Part shown: positions 17,039 to 26,352 of the stretch, piece after piece | How the letters are laid out: each line of letters opens with the position of its first letter | How positions within the stretch are numbered: the stretch's first letter is position 1 | NCBI GenBank assembly: GCA_019779905.1 | Contig: JABAKE010000008.1 | Span: forward strand, 122,031-186,030 | Source: Modestobacter lapidis | GTDB lineage: Bacteria > Actinomycetota > Actinomycetes > Mycobacteriales > Geodermatophilaceae | DNA: 64,000 nucleotides | Direction: 5' to 3' | Notes under the pieces: model-generated | Database searches by the model: none | What the model was told of the DNA's origin: nothing | The model's input: the letters and a program-made list of their open reading frames with translations, nothing else | Program-made: the position numbers and the translations under genes

Positions 17039-18217
17039 ATGGATCCGGTGCTCAATCCGTACAGACCAGGTGCAGGGCGACGGCCACCGTTGTTGGCCGG
17101 CCGGGAGTCGACGCTCCAGGCGTTCGAGGTACTGCGCAGGCGGGCCGAGGAGTTTGGCGAGGGCGATCGCAGCTGGGTCCTCAACGGGCTTCGCGGCGTC
17201 GGTAAGACGGCGTTGCTCAACGAACTGCTGGCCCGCGCCAACGAGCGTCAGTGGATCACCGCGAAGGTCGAGGCCGGGGCAGGGACGGCGCTGCCCGTGG
17301 CGCTGAGCCAATCGCTCGTGCGAGCCACCCGGACGGCGACGGGGGCGCACCCCGGTGGAGGGCTGCAGCGGTGGCTGGGCGTACTCAAGTCGTTCAGCCT
17401 CAAGGTCGACCCCAGTGGGGCAGTCGGTGTCGGGGTGGACGTGGAACCGCTTCGCGGACTGGCTGACACAGGCCGATTCGGTGATGACCTCGCGATGCTG
17501 ATGGAGGTCCTTGGCGACACCGCTCGGACACTCGGGATCGGAGTGCTCGTCCTCGTGGACGAGCTACAAGAAGCGGCGCCGGACGAGCTGCAGGCCATCA
17601 ACACGGCGATCCACCACCTGGGTCAGCAGGATTCGCCGCCACCAGTCACCTTCGTCGGCGCAGGACTTCCCTCCCTGCCTGCTCAGCTGGCGGACGCGAC
17701 CAGCTATGCCGAACGGCTCTACGACTACCGACCCATCGGGCTGCTGGGGGAGGACGCGGCACGGGCCGCACTGGTCGTGCCCGCTTCTGCTCGAGACGTC
17801 CTCTGGGACGAAGATGCCATCTCAGCAGCGCTGACGACGGCCGGCGGCTATCCCTACTTCCTGCAGTCAGTCGGCAAGCACGTATGGGACCAGGCGCGCT
17901 CGACACCGATCACGGCCGAGGACGTGGACATCGGGCTCGCGGATGCACGGCGCGAGGTCGACGACGGGCTCTACCGGTCACGCTGGGAACGGGCCACGCC
18001 CGCACAGCGGGATCTCCTGCGCGCCTTGGCTGTCCTCGGAGCGGCCGACCCCGCCTCCATCGCGGACATCGCCCGACACATGCGCAAGGCCAGGACATCA
18101 GACCTCTCCGTGGCGCGGATCGAGCTGATCAAGAAGGGTCTCGTGTACGCGCCTGAACGAGGACTGCTCGCGTTCACCGTTCCGGGCATGCACGACTTCG
18201 TCGATCGACAGGCGTGA
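17039..18217 (+). CDS. AAA/STAND-type ATP-binding protein of atypical composition
   Basis: A 392-residue stand-alone ATPase. Walker A is GLRGVGKTALLNELL near residue 50 and Walker B is GVLVLVDELQEAAPDEL near 172; the fold resembles ORC/STAND-type AAA_16 ATPases. The C-terminal third (LLRALAVLGAADPASIADIA, LSVARIELIKKGLVYAPERG) looks like a winged helix, as in archaeal-type ATPases. GC content and codon choice are looser than in neighbours (more AGG, TCT, CTT), suggesting later acquisition. GAGGA lies 10 bases before the ATG. There is no partner gene, so the function is unknown; a defence or DNA-transaction role is possible but unproven. Confidence 0.75.
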   Translation: MDPVLNPYRPGAGRRPPLLAGRESTLQAFEVLRRRAEEFGEGDRSWVLNGLRGVGKTALLNELLARANERQWITAKVEAGAGTALPVALSQSLVRATRTATGAHPGGGLQRWLGVLKSFSLKVDPSGAVGVGVDVEPLRGLADTGRFGDDLAMLMEVLGDTARTLGIGVLVLVDELQEAAPDELQAINTAIHHLGQQDSPPPVTFVGAGLPSLPAQLADATSYAERLYDYRPIGLLGEDAARAALVVPASARDVLWDEDAISAALTTAGGYPYFLQSVGKHVWDQARSTPITAEDVDIGLADARREVDDGLYRSRWERATPAQRDLLRALAVLGAADPASIADIARHMRKARTSDLSVARIELIKKGLVYAPERGLLAFTVPGMHDFVDRQA

Positions 18218-18383
18218 CCGTCGGCAGGTCGACCACCGTCGTCCCACCCGCGCTTCGATCGCCTCGACGAAAGACCTGCCTGCCCTACGACCGGGGGATG
18301 ACGTCGGGTCAGCCCTGGAGGGCAGTCGGGACGGCGCCGAGACCAGCCCGTGCGGCGACGCCGGCGAACGCCTCCGCAGGAGA

Positions 18384-18395
18384 ACGTGATCACGT
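18384..18395. promoter_or_regulatory. Perfect palindrome upstream of the MacB-like ABC operon
   Basis: ACGTGATCACGT, a perfect 12-bp palindrome, lies 26 bases before the GTG at 18422, in a position to cover the promoter. It is a candidate binding site for a TetR- or GntR-like repressor. The 204-base gap 18218-18421 otherwise holds only a loose inverted repeat (GGCAGGTC at 18223, GACCTGCC at 18273). Confidence 0.45.
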
Positions 18396-18421
18396 CCCGA
18401 TCACCGCCTCTGGAGGCCCTT

Positions 18422-19192
18422 GTGTCCGTACCCCTGATGACCGTTCCGGGTGAGCCCACGGCGTCGCTGTCCGCCGCCGTCCGCGCCACCGGCCTGCGCA
18501 AGATCTACGGCTCCGGTGAGACGGCGGTGCACGCGCTCGCCGGGGTCGACGTCGCCTTCGACCGTGGCGCCTTCACCGCGATCATGGGCCCCTCCGGCTC
18601 GGGCAAGTCGACCCTCATGCACTGCCTGGCCGGCCTCGACGCCGCCACCGCCGGCCAGGTCTGGCTGGGCGATACCGAGCTCACCGGCCTGCGCGACGAC
18701 CAGCTGACCAGGCTGCGTCGCGAGCGGATCGGCTTCGTCTTCCAGTCGTTCAACCTGCTGCCCGTGCTCGACGCGCAGGACAACATGCTGCTGCCGATGC
18801 AGCTGGCCGGGCAGCGCCCCGACCGGGAGTGGATGGACGCCGTCATCGGCCGGCTCGGCCTGCGGAACCGGCTCGGGCACCGCCCGCACGAGCTCTCCGG
18901 TGGCCAGCAGCAGCGCGTGGCCGTGGCCCGGGCGCTGCTCCCCCGCCCCGACGTCGTCTTCGCCGACGAGCCCACCGGCAACCTGGACTCCTCCGCCGGC
19001 GCCGAGGTGCTGGGCCTGCTGCGCTCCAGCGTCCGGGAGACCGGCCAGACCGTCGTCATGGTCACCCACGACCCGGTGGCTGCCGCCTACGCCGACCGGG
19101 TCGTGCTGCTGGCCGACGGCCGGCTCGCCGGCGAGGTCCACCAGCCGACCACCGACGCGATCATCAACGCGCTGCGCGGACTGGGGCACTGA
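18422..19192 (+). CDS. ABC transporter ATP-binding protein (MacB/LolD type)
   Basis: A 256-residue ATPase of the MacB/LolD/FtsE class, powering a mechanotransmission-type transporter rather than an importer. It has Walker A GPSGSGKST near residue 58, Q-loop FVFQSFNLLPVL, signature ELSGGQQQRVAVARALL, Walker B VVFADEPTGNLDS and H-loop MVTHDP. The GTG at 18422 has GGAGG five bases upstream and is preferred over upstream in-frame codons. It is followed after 5 bases by its permease. Confidence 0.93.
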   Translation: MSVPLMTVPGEPTASLSAAVRATGLRKIYGSGETAVHALAGVDVAFDRGAFTAIMGPSGSGKSTLMHCLAGLDAATAGQVWLGDTELTGLRDDQLTRLRRERIGFVFQSFNLLPVLDAQDNMLLPMQLAGQRPDREWMDAVIGRLGLRNRLGHRPHELSGGQQQRVAVARALLPRPDVVFADEPTGNLDSSAGAEVLGLLRSSVRETGQTVVMVTHDPVAAAYADRVVLLADGRLAGEVHQPTTDAIINALRGLGH

Positions 19193-19197
19193 GACCG

Positions 19198-21660
19198 ATG
19201 CGAGCAGTGACCCTGGCGAGCATCCGGGCGCACCTGCCCCGGCTGGTCGCCGCCACCCTGGCGATCGTCATCGCCGTCGGCTTCGTCGTCGCCACCCTGG
19301 TGCTCAACCGGACCGCGAGGTCGACCGTCCTGGAGGCGGCCGGCGCGCAGTACGTCGACACCGACGTCGTGGTCACCTCCGGCGACGGCACCGGCCTGAC
19401 CGACGAGGTCGACGCCGTGGCGGCGCTGGACGGCGTGCAGGCGGTCGACCCCACCTGGCAGACGTCCGTGCAGGCCGTCGCCCCCGGGCGCACCGGTGCC
19501 CAGTACCTGCTGGTGGAGTCCGTGGCCACCGACCCGGCGCTGCGCTGGCAGCAGCTGGCCGACGGCTCGCTGCCGGTGCGACCGGGCGAGGTCGCGGTCA
19601 GCGAGCGCGTCGGCGCCGGCGTCGGCGACGTCCTCCCGGTGACCACCTACGACGTCGACGGCGTCGGGACGACGGTCGACGCGACCGTGACCGGCGTCGT
19701 CGACCTCCGCGGCGACCCCACCGCCGGCCTCTACGGGCGGGCGTACACCACCGCCGACCAGGCCCGGGCCTGGGGCGCGGTGGACCCGACCGAGCTGCGC
19801 ATCGCCGGCGCTCCCGGCACCGACCCGGCCGCGCTGGCCGGCGAGGTGCGCGCCACGCTACCCACGGACGTGACCGTGCGCACCGGAACCGAGCAGGCCG
19901 CGGCGCAGGCCGCCCAGCTGACCGGGAACTCCGACGTCCTGACCGTGGTCCTGCTGGTCTTCGCCACCGTCGCGGTGCTGGTCGCCGGGCTGGTGATCGC
20001 CAACACCTTCGCCGTGCTGCTCGCCCAGCGCACCCGCGACCTGGCGCTGCTGCGCTGCATCGGGGCCACCGCCCGGCAGGTGCGCCGCAGCGTGCTCGGC
20101 GAGGCGGCGCTCACCGGGCTCGCCGCCTCCGCGCTGGGGGTGCTCGCCGGCATCGGCCTGGCGGCCGCCGTCTCGACGGTCGTGGCCTCCACCGACTCGC
20201 CCATCCCGCTGTCCGGGCTCTCCGTGCCGGTCTCCGCCGTGCTGGTCGGCCTCGCCGTCGGCACCCTCACCACGCTGGTCGCCGCGCTGGCCCCGGCCCG
20301 TGCCGCGACCCGGGTGGCGCCGCTGGCCGCGCTGCGGCCGGTCGACCCGGCACCACTGCGCTCGAGGGGCGGCGTCCTGCGGCTCGTCCTCGGCCTGCTG
20401 CTCCTGGTGCCCGGCGCCGCCCTCATGGGGGTGGGCGTCGTGCTGCCGAACATCCTGATCGCGCTGCCCGGTGGCGTGCTGAGCTTCCTGGGCGTCGTGC
20501 TGCTCGCCCAGCGGGCCGTACCGCCGGTGGTCGCCGCGGCCGGCCGGCTGCTCGGCCGGTTCGGTGGGGTGCCCGGCAAGCTGGCCACCGGCAACGCCAC
20601 CCGCAATCCCCGCCGGACGGCGGCCACCGCCACCGCGCTGCTCATCGGCGTCACGCTGACCACGGCGATGGTGGTCGGCGCCTCCTCCACCCGGGCCACG
20701 GCGCAGGCAGGCCTGGCCGCGGCGTACCCGACGGATGTGATCGTCGACGGCAGCGGCACCCCGCTGCCGGCGTCGCTGCAGGGCCAGCTGGAATCGGTCG
20801 ACGGCGTCGTGGCCACCACCACGCTCACCGGCGCGACGCTCACCGGGCCGGACGGCGCGGAGACCTGGGCCGCCGGGATCGACCCCGGGCAGGCCCGGCC
20901 GGTGCTGCGCTCGACGGCCGACACGACGCTGCCCGCGCCGGGCCAGGTGGTCGTGCCCGGATGGACCACCGACGCCTGGCAGTCGCAGGTCGGGAACCCG
21001 GTCACGCTGACCGCCGGCGACCGCTCCCGCACGCTGACCGTGGTGGCCGGGGAGACCGGCTCCCCGCTGCTGAACACCGTGGACCTCCAGGCGCTGGTGC
21101 CCGGTGCGCCGGACGCCACGGTCTGGCTGCGGCTGGCCGACGACGCCGACCAGACCGCGGCGATCGACGAGATCACCGACCTGGCCGGGGCCGCGGTGCC
21201 CACCGCGTTCGTCACCGGCGTGGCCAGCGAGCGGGCCGCGCTGGACTCGGTGCTCGACGTGCTGCTGCTGATCGTCACCGGCCTGCTGGGTGTGGCCGTG
21301 GTGATCGCGCTGATCGGGGTGGGCAACACGCTGGCCCTGTCGGTGGTCGAGCGGCGCCAGGAGAGCGGGCTGCTGCGGGCCCTCGGGCTGACCCGCGGCC
21401 AGCTGCGCGGGCTGCTGGCCTGGGAGGCGGTGCTGGTCGCCGGCGTGGCCGCGGTGCTCGGCGTCCTGCTCGGCGGGGTCTACGGGCTGGTCGGTGCGGC
21501 GTCGGTGCTCGGCGAGCTGGGGGAGATCGTGCTGAGCGTGCCCTGGCTGCAGGTGGCCGCGATCGTCGTCGTCGCGACGGTGGCCGGGCTGCTGGCCTCG
21601 GTGCTCCCGGCCCGCCGCGCGGCGCGGACGCCGCCGGTCGCCGCCATCGCCGGCTGCTGA
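19198..21660 (+). CDS. ABC transporter permease, FtsX/MacB-like with two FtsX domains
   Basis: An 820-residue membrane protein with an N-terminal helix (MRAVTLASIRAHLPRLVAAT), a large extracellular region, an FtsX domain near residues 240-360 (NTFAVLLAQRTRDLALLRCI), central helices, a second extracellular region, and a C-terminal FtsX domain (NTLALSVVERRQESGLLRAL). This duplicated form is typical of actinobacterial exporters of lipids, lipoproteins or antimicrobials. The ATG at 19198 is 5 bases after the ATPase stop. The substrate is unknown. Confidence 0.92.
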   Translation: MRAVTLASIRAHLPRLVAATLAIVIAVGFVVATLVLNRTARSTVLEAAGAQYVDTDVVVTSGDGTGLTDEVDAVAALDGVQAVDPTWQTSVQAVAPGRTGAQYLLVESVATDPALRWQQLADGSLPVRPGEVAVSERVGAGVGDVLPVTTYDVDGVGTTVDATVTGVVDLRGDPTAGLYGRAYTTADQARAWGAVDPTELRIAGAPGTDPAALAGEVRATLPTDVTVRTGTEQAAAQAAQLTGNSDVLTVVLLVFATVAVLVAGLVIANTFAVLLAQRTRDLALLRCIGATARQVRRSVLGEAALTGLAASALGVLAGIGLAAAVSTVVASTDSPIPLSGLSVPVSAVLVGLAVGTLTTLVAALAPARAATRVAPLAALRPVDPAPLRSRGGVLRLVLGLLLLVPGAALMGVGVVLPNILIALPGGVLSFLGVVLLAQRAVPPVVAAAGRLLGRFGGVPGKLATGNATRNPRRTAATATALLIGVTLTTAMVVGASSTRATAQAGLAAAYPTDVIVDGSGTPLPASLQGQLESVDGVVATTTLTGATLTGPDGAETWAAGIDPGQARPVLRSTADTTLPAPGQVVVPGWTTDAWQSQVGNPVTLTAGDRSRTLTVVAGETGSPLLNTVDLQALVPGAPDATVWLRLADDADQTAAIDEITDLAGAAVPTAFVTGVASERAALDSVLDVLLLIVTGLLGVAVVIALIGVGNTLALSVVERRQESGLLRALGLTRGQLRGLLAWEAVLVAGVAAVLGVLLGGVYGLVGAASVLGELGEIVLSVPWLQVAAIVVVATVAGLLASVLPARRAARTPPVAAIAGC

Positions 21661-21712
21661 AGGACCCTGGGAGCGCCCTGACCCCGCGCTCCACGAGGCC
21701 GGCGGGCGGGGG

Positions 21713-22924
21713 ATGCTGGCGGACGTGTCCTCCGCTCTCCCGCCCGCCCTCCGCGGCGCCGTCCTGCCCGCCGCGCTCGCCCTCGCCGTCGCCGTGCCGG
21801 TGAGCTGGGTGGCCCGGGCCGCCTGGGGCCTGCCGACCGCCCTGGGGGCCGGCCGGCGGCGGCTGCGGCCCACGGTCACCGGCTCCCCGCACTTCAGCGA
21901 GGGCAGGTTCCACAACACCCTGCCCACCCCGGTGCTGCCCCCGACCAGCGCCCGCACGGGCCTGCTGCGGCAGATGCACGACGAGCGGCACGTCGGCCTC
22001 CCGGCCGCGCCGGTGCCGGTGGTGCCCGCCGCGTTCCCCGCGGCGGCCGGCGACCTCGCGGTCACGTGGTTCGGGCACTCCAGCGCCCTGCTGGAGGTCG
22101 ACGGCCGCCGCGTGCTCGTCGACCCGGTGTGGAGCGAGCGGGTGTCGCCGTCCCCGCTGGTGGGCCCGCGCCGGCTGCACGGGCCGCCCGCGCCGATCGA
22201 CGCCCTGCCGCCGGTCGACGCGGTGCTGATCAGCCACGACCACTACGACCACCTCGACCTGCCGACGATCCGGGCGCTGGTGCGCGGGCAGTCCGCGCCG
22301 TTCGTCGTCCCGACCGGCATCGGCGTCCACCTGCGCGGCTGGGGCGTGCCCGAGGAGCGCATCGTCGAGCTGTCGTGGGACGACGCCACCACGGTCGCCG
22401 GGCTCACCCTGACCTGCACCGAGGCCCGGCACTTCTCCGGCCGCTTCCTGGCCCGCGACACCACCCTCTGGGCGTCCTGGGCGATCGCCGGGCCGCGGCA
22501 CCGGGTCTACTTCGGCGGCGACACCGGCTACACCCCGGCCTTCGCCGGCATCGGGGCCCGGCTGGGGCCCTTCGACCTGACCCTGCTCCCGATCGGCGCC
22601 TACAACGACGCCTGGAAGCACATGCACATGACGCCGGAGGAGGCGCTGCGCGCGCACGGCGACGTCGGCGGCCGGGTGCTCGTGCCGGTGCACTGGGCGA
22701 CGTTCAACCTGGCGTTCCACCGCTGGGCCGAACCCGTGCAGCGGCTGGCCGCCGGCGCCCTGCGCAGCGGCGTGCAGCTGGTCGTGCCGCGGCCGGGCGA
22801 GCGGGTCGACGTGCTGGCCCCGCCCCCGCTGGCCGACTGGTGGTCGGCCGTCGGGTCCGGGAACGACGCACCGGCCGCGCGGCCGGCCGGCCCGGCCGCC
22901 CGGACGCCACGGGCGCGGCGCTAG
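21713..22924 (+). CDS. MBL-fold metallo-hydrolase (NAPE-PLD/UlaG-like)
   Basis: A 403-residue protein with an N-terminal hydrophobic segment (LPAALALAVAVPVSWVARAA) and a metallo-beta-lactamase domain. TWFGHSSALLEVDG opens the domain, ISHDHYDHLD is the HxHxDH metal site, and FGGDTGYTP, VPVHWATF supply later ligands. This layout matches bacterial relatives of N-acyl-phosphatidylethanolamine phospholipase D. A GTG at 21725 is an alternative start. It converges with the TspO-like gene; the two genes share the palindromic tetramer CTAG, which provides both TAG stops. Confidence 0.88.
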   Translation: MLADVSSALPPALRGAVLPAALALAVAVPVSWVARAAWGLPTALGAGRRRLRPTVTGSPHFSEGRFHNTLPTPVLPPTSARTGLLRQMHDERHVGLPAAPVPVVPAAFPAAAGDLAVTWFGHSSALLEVDGRRVLVDPVWSERVSPSPLVGPRRLHGPPAPIDALPPVDAVLISHDHYDHLDLPTIRALVRGQSAPFVVPTGIGVHLRGWGVPEERIVELSWDDATTVAGLTLTCTEARHFSGRFLARDTTLWASWAIAGPRHRVYFGGDTGYTPAFAGIGARLGPFDLTLLPIGAYNDAWKHMHMTPEEALRAHGDVGGRVLVPVHWATFNLAFHRWAEPVQRLAAGALRSGVQLVVPRPGERVDVLAPPPLADWWSAVGSGNDAPAARPAGPAARTPRARR

Positions 22925-23688
22925 CCGACCAGCAGCGCGCTCCGGTCCGATCGGGTCAGCGCCCGGGCGGTCAGGGCCACGACGACGATGGCCGCCGCGC
23001 TGATCGCGGCCACGCTGACCGGGCGTGGGCCGCCGGCCGCGGCGATGGCGACCAGACCCCAGACCACGGCGGCGGCGAACGGCCCGGCGGCGACGTAGGA
23101 GCCGAGGACCACCGCCGCGGCGATGCCGGCGACCAGCACCAGCGCCGCCACCGCCCACGCCCGGGACGCCAGGGTCGTGGGTGAGATCCCCAGGGCCACC
23201 CCGGTGCTGCCCACGTTGGCCACCGGCGCCACGGTCACCCAGCCCAGCAGCAGCCCGGTGACGGCCCGCGGCAGCAGCCGGGCCGGCCCGTCCACCGGCA
23301 CCGTCTGCAGGCGGATGTAGGCGACCGCGGCCGCCGCGGTGATGCCGAAGATGAGCACCTGCGCCACGTACAGCCAGACCCCGCCCTGCGGGTAGACGAC
23401 CTCCCAGACCGCGTTGCCGGCGAACGCCGCCGCCAGCGGCCAGCCGGTGCGCCGGTGCACCTCGCGGTCCCGCTGGGCGGGCAGCGCCTGGTACACCGCC
23501 CAGGCCAGCGACCCGGCGAAGATCAGCCCCCAGATGCTGAAGGCCCAGCCGGCCGGGGTCACCAGCGAGCGGGTGTCGCCGCTGACGTCGCCGACGCTGC
23601 GGCCGGCGAGCGCCGAGCCCAGCGGGCTGCCGACGATCTGGGCGACGGCTGCTGCGACCACCGCGACGATCCGGGGGGTGTCCCTCAT
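22921..23688 (-). CDS. TspO/MBR-related tryptophan-rich membrane protein
   Basis: A 255-residue membrane protein with about seven hydrophobic segments. The stretch TPAGWAFSIWGLIFAGSLAW with later NAVWEVVYPQGGVWLYVAQV resembles the tryptophan-rich sensory protein (TspO/MBR) superfamily, here in a longer form than classical TspO (about 155 residues). TspO proteins bind porphyrins; whether this long form does is unknown. Its stop codon overlaps that of the convergent MBL hydrolase. Confidence 0.7.
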   Translation of the reverse strand: MRDTPRIVAVVAAAVAQIVGSPLGSALAGRSVGDVSGDTRSLVTPAGWAFSIWGLIFAGSLAWAVYQALPAQRDREVHRRTGWPLAAAFAGNAVWEVVYPQGGVWLYVAQVLIFGITAAAAVAYIRLQTVPVDGPARLLPRAVTGLLLGWVTVAPVANVGSTGVALGISPTTLASRAWAVAALVLVAGIAAAVVLGSYVAAGPFAAAVVWGLVAIAAAGGPRPVSVAAISAAAIVVVALTARALTRSDRSALLVG

Positions 23689-23743
23689 CGGTTCCTCCTC
23701 GTTCCGCGCGGCCGTCGGAGCCGGCCACGTCCTCCTCCGGCCG

Positions 23744-24439
23744 CTACCCGGTCAGCGTGGCCAGCACCCGGGGGAGGTCGGTGAGATCGGTGATCTCGTG
23801 CTGCGGCTGCGGCCCGTCCGGGTCGACGCGGTGGCCCGGCCGCTCGACCCGGACGACGGTGAGCCCGGCCTCCAGCGCCCCCCGGGTGTCGCGGGCCGAC
23901 GCCGGTACGTGCACGTCGACCCCCGCCCCGGCCGCCCGCCGGTAGAGCCGGGCGGCGGGCTTGTAGGCACCCAGCCGCTGGCTGGTGAGGACCGCGGCGT
24001 CGTCGGACAGCTCCGCGACCAGCGGCGCCACCCGGGTGCGGGCGAACAGGTCGTCGTCGACGTTGGAGAGCACACCCACCCGGTGGGACCGGGCAACCTC
24101 GGGCAGGGCGGCCGCCACGTCCGGCCACAGCGGCCAGTCGGCGAGGGTGCCCAGCAGCGTTCCGGTGTCGGCCGCCGCGTCGTCGTCGGTGGCGAGGCCG
24201 CGGGCGGCGTAGGTGGCGGCGAGCGCGCGGCGGCTGTGCTCGGCGAAGGAGACCCAGGGAGCGCCGTCCCCGGCGGGGGTGTCCTTCTGGCCGGCCTTGC
24301 TGCGGGTGTCCCACTCGTCGTAGAGGTCGGTTCCCGGCACGCTCCAGCCGTGGGTCGCGGCAATCGCCGACAGCGCGGCCGAGCCACCGGTGCGCGCGTC
24401 GATCAGCGCGCTGAACAGGTCGAAGGTCACCCATGCCAT
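23744..24439 (-). CDS. HAD-family hydrolase, haloacid dehalogenase type II-like
   Basis: A 231-residue HAD hydrolase. Motif I is changed from the usual DxD to VTFDLFSALID, as in type II haloacid dehalogenases where the nucleophile is FD-xF. Motif II is VGVLSNVDDD, the motif III lysine sits in LGAYKPAARLYRRA, and the terminal region DTRGALEAGLTVVRVERPGH fits the same family. The ATG at 24439 (MAWVTFDLF) is the natural start. The substrate may be a 2-haloacid or a phosphate ester. It is divergent from the membrane protein gene at 24530. Confidence 0.85.
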   Translation of the reverse strand: MAWVTFDLFSALIDARTGGSAALSAIAATHGWSVPGTDLYDEWDTRSKAGQKDTPAGDGAPWVSFAEHSRRALAATYAARGLATDDDAAADTGTLLGTLADWPLWPDVAAALPEVARSHRVGVLSNVDDDLFARTRVAPLVAELSDDAAVLTSQRLGAYKPAARLYRRAAGAGVDVHVPASARDTRGALEAGLTVVRVERPGHRVDPDGPQPQHEITDLTDLPRVLATLTG

Positions 24440-24529
24440 GGGGCCATGGTCCACGCTGACGGTTGATCGTGCCGGTTCACGGGCACCACCCGGACGACGA
24501 TCCAGCCCGGGTCGACCAGGAGGACCGAC

Positions 24530-25378
<849 letters not shown>

Positions 25379-25380
25379 AG

Positions 25381-25400
25381 AAGGACGGGGCCGGGTCCTT
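25381..25400. terminator. Short bidirectional hairpin between convergent stops
   Basis: AAGGAC (25381-25386) pairs with GTCCTT (25395-25400) around GGGGCCGG. It begins just after the stop of the membrane protein and touches the stop of the glycosylase on the other strand. It is related to the hairpins at 4053-4125 and 38572-38591. Confidence 0.6.
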
Positions 25401-26272
25401 CATTTCAGGAACTTGGACAGCCGGCGGTCGGCCAGCGGCTTGCCGCCGGTCTGGCAGGTCGGGCAGTACTGCAGCGACGTGTCGGCGAAGCTGACCTCGC
25501 GCACCGTGTCGCCGCACACCGGGCAGGGCAGCCCGGTCCGGGCGTGCACCGTCAGCCCCGAGCGCTTCTCGCCCTTCAACGTCGCGGCGCGCTGACCGAC
25601 CTGCCGGGCGAGGGCGTCGGCGAGCGTGCCCTGCATCGCGTCGTGGAGACGGACCAGTTCGTCGTCGCTGAGCCGGTCGGCGGGCTTGAACGGCGAGAGC
25701 CGCGCGGCGTGCAGGATCTCGTCGGAGTAGGCGTTGCCGATGCCGGCGATCAGCGTCTGATCGGTGAGCGCGCCCTTGAGCTGCCCGTGTTTCCCGGCCA
25801 GCAGCGCGGCGAACTGCTCGCGGTCCACGGCCAGCGCGTCCGGGCCGAGCCGGGCCACCCCGGGGACGTCGGTCACCGACCGGACGACGTACACCGCCAG
25901 CCCCTTGCGGGTGCCCGCCTCGGTGAGGTCGAACCCGTCGGGCAGCCCGCCGTCCTCGGCCGGGCTCAGGTGCACCCGGAGCGCGAGCGGCCCCTTCCCC
26001 GGCTTGGGCGGTGCGGAGGGCAGCGCGGTGCGCCAGTGCAGCCAGCCCGCCCGGGCCAGGTGGACGACCAGGTGCAGCCCGGAGACATCGAGGTCGAGGA
26101 ACTTGCCCACCCGTGAGGCGCCGGTGAGCTCGAGCCCGCCGAGCGCCGACAGCGGCGGGTCGAAGGTCTTGATGGCCTGGACGGCGGCGAGGTCCACCCG
26201 CGTCACGACTCGGCCGACGGCGTTCTCCCGCAGGAACGCCGCCAGCGCCTCCACCTCGGGCAACTCGGGCAC
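25400..26272 (-). CDS. Fpg/Nei-family DNA glycosylase/AP lyase
   Basis: A 290-residue base-excision repair enzyme that removes oxidised bases and nicks the backbone. The N-terminus PELPEVEAL provides the catalytic Pro2 (after Met removal) and Glu3. The helix-two-turn-helix contains LIAGIGNAYSDEILHAARLS, and the C-terminal zinc finger has CPVC and CPTC. The GTG at 26272 is fixed by the need for Pro as the second residue. Fpg and Nei are hard to separate by eye; the residues after PELPE fit an actinobacterial Nei/Fpg2-like group. Confidence 0.92.
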   Translation of the reverse strand: MPELPEVEALAAFLRENAVGRVVTRVDLAAVQAIKTFDPPLSALGGLELTGASRVGKFLDLDVSGLHLVVHLARAGWLHWRTALPSAPPKPGKGPLALRVHLSPAEDGGLPDGFDLTEAGTRKGLAVYVVRSVTDVPGVARLGPDALAVDREQFAALLAGKHGQLKGALTDQTLIAGIGNAYSDEILHAARLSPFKPADRLSDDELVRLHDAMQGTLADALARQVGQRAATLKGEKRSGLTVHARTGLPCPVCGDTVREVSFADTSLQYCPTCQTGGKPLADRRLSKFLK

Positions 26273-26321
26273 CCGGCCATGATCCACGCCGGACCCCACC
26301 TGCGGACCCGCCGTCCCCCCG

Positions 26322-26349
26322 AAGGGCCAAAGTCGCGACTTTGGCCCTT
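26322..26349. terminator. Perfect 28-bp palindrome between two minus-strand genes
   Basis: AAGGGCCAAAGTCG followed directly by its exact reverse complement, with no loop. It lies just after the stop of the aminotransferase gene and 50 bases before the glycosylase start. Likely a transcription terminator (as a cruciform or hairpin) or a dispersed repeat unit. Confidence 0.75.
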
Positions 26350-26352
26350 GGG

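Noticed and set aside
18218..18421. A small gene between the AAA ATPase and the ABC operon
   Set aside because: Short open frames here have no ribosome site or recognisable protein. The stretch reads as promoter DNA.
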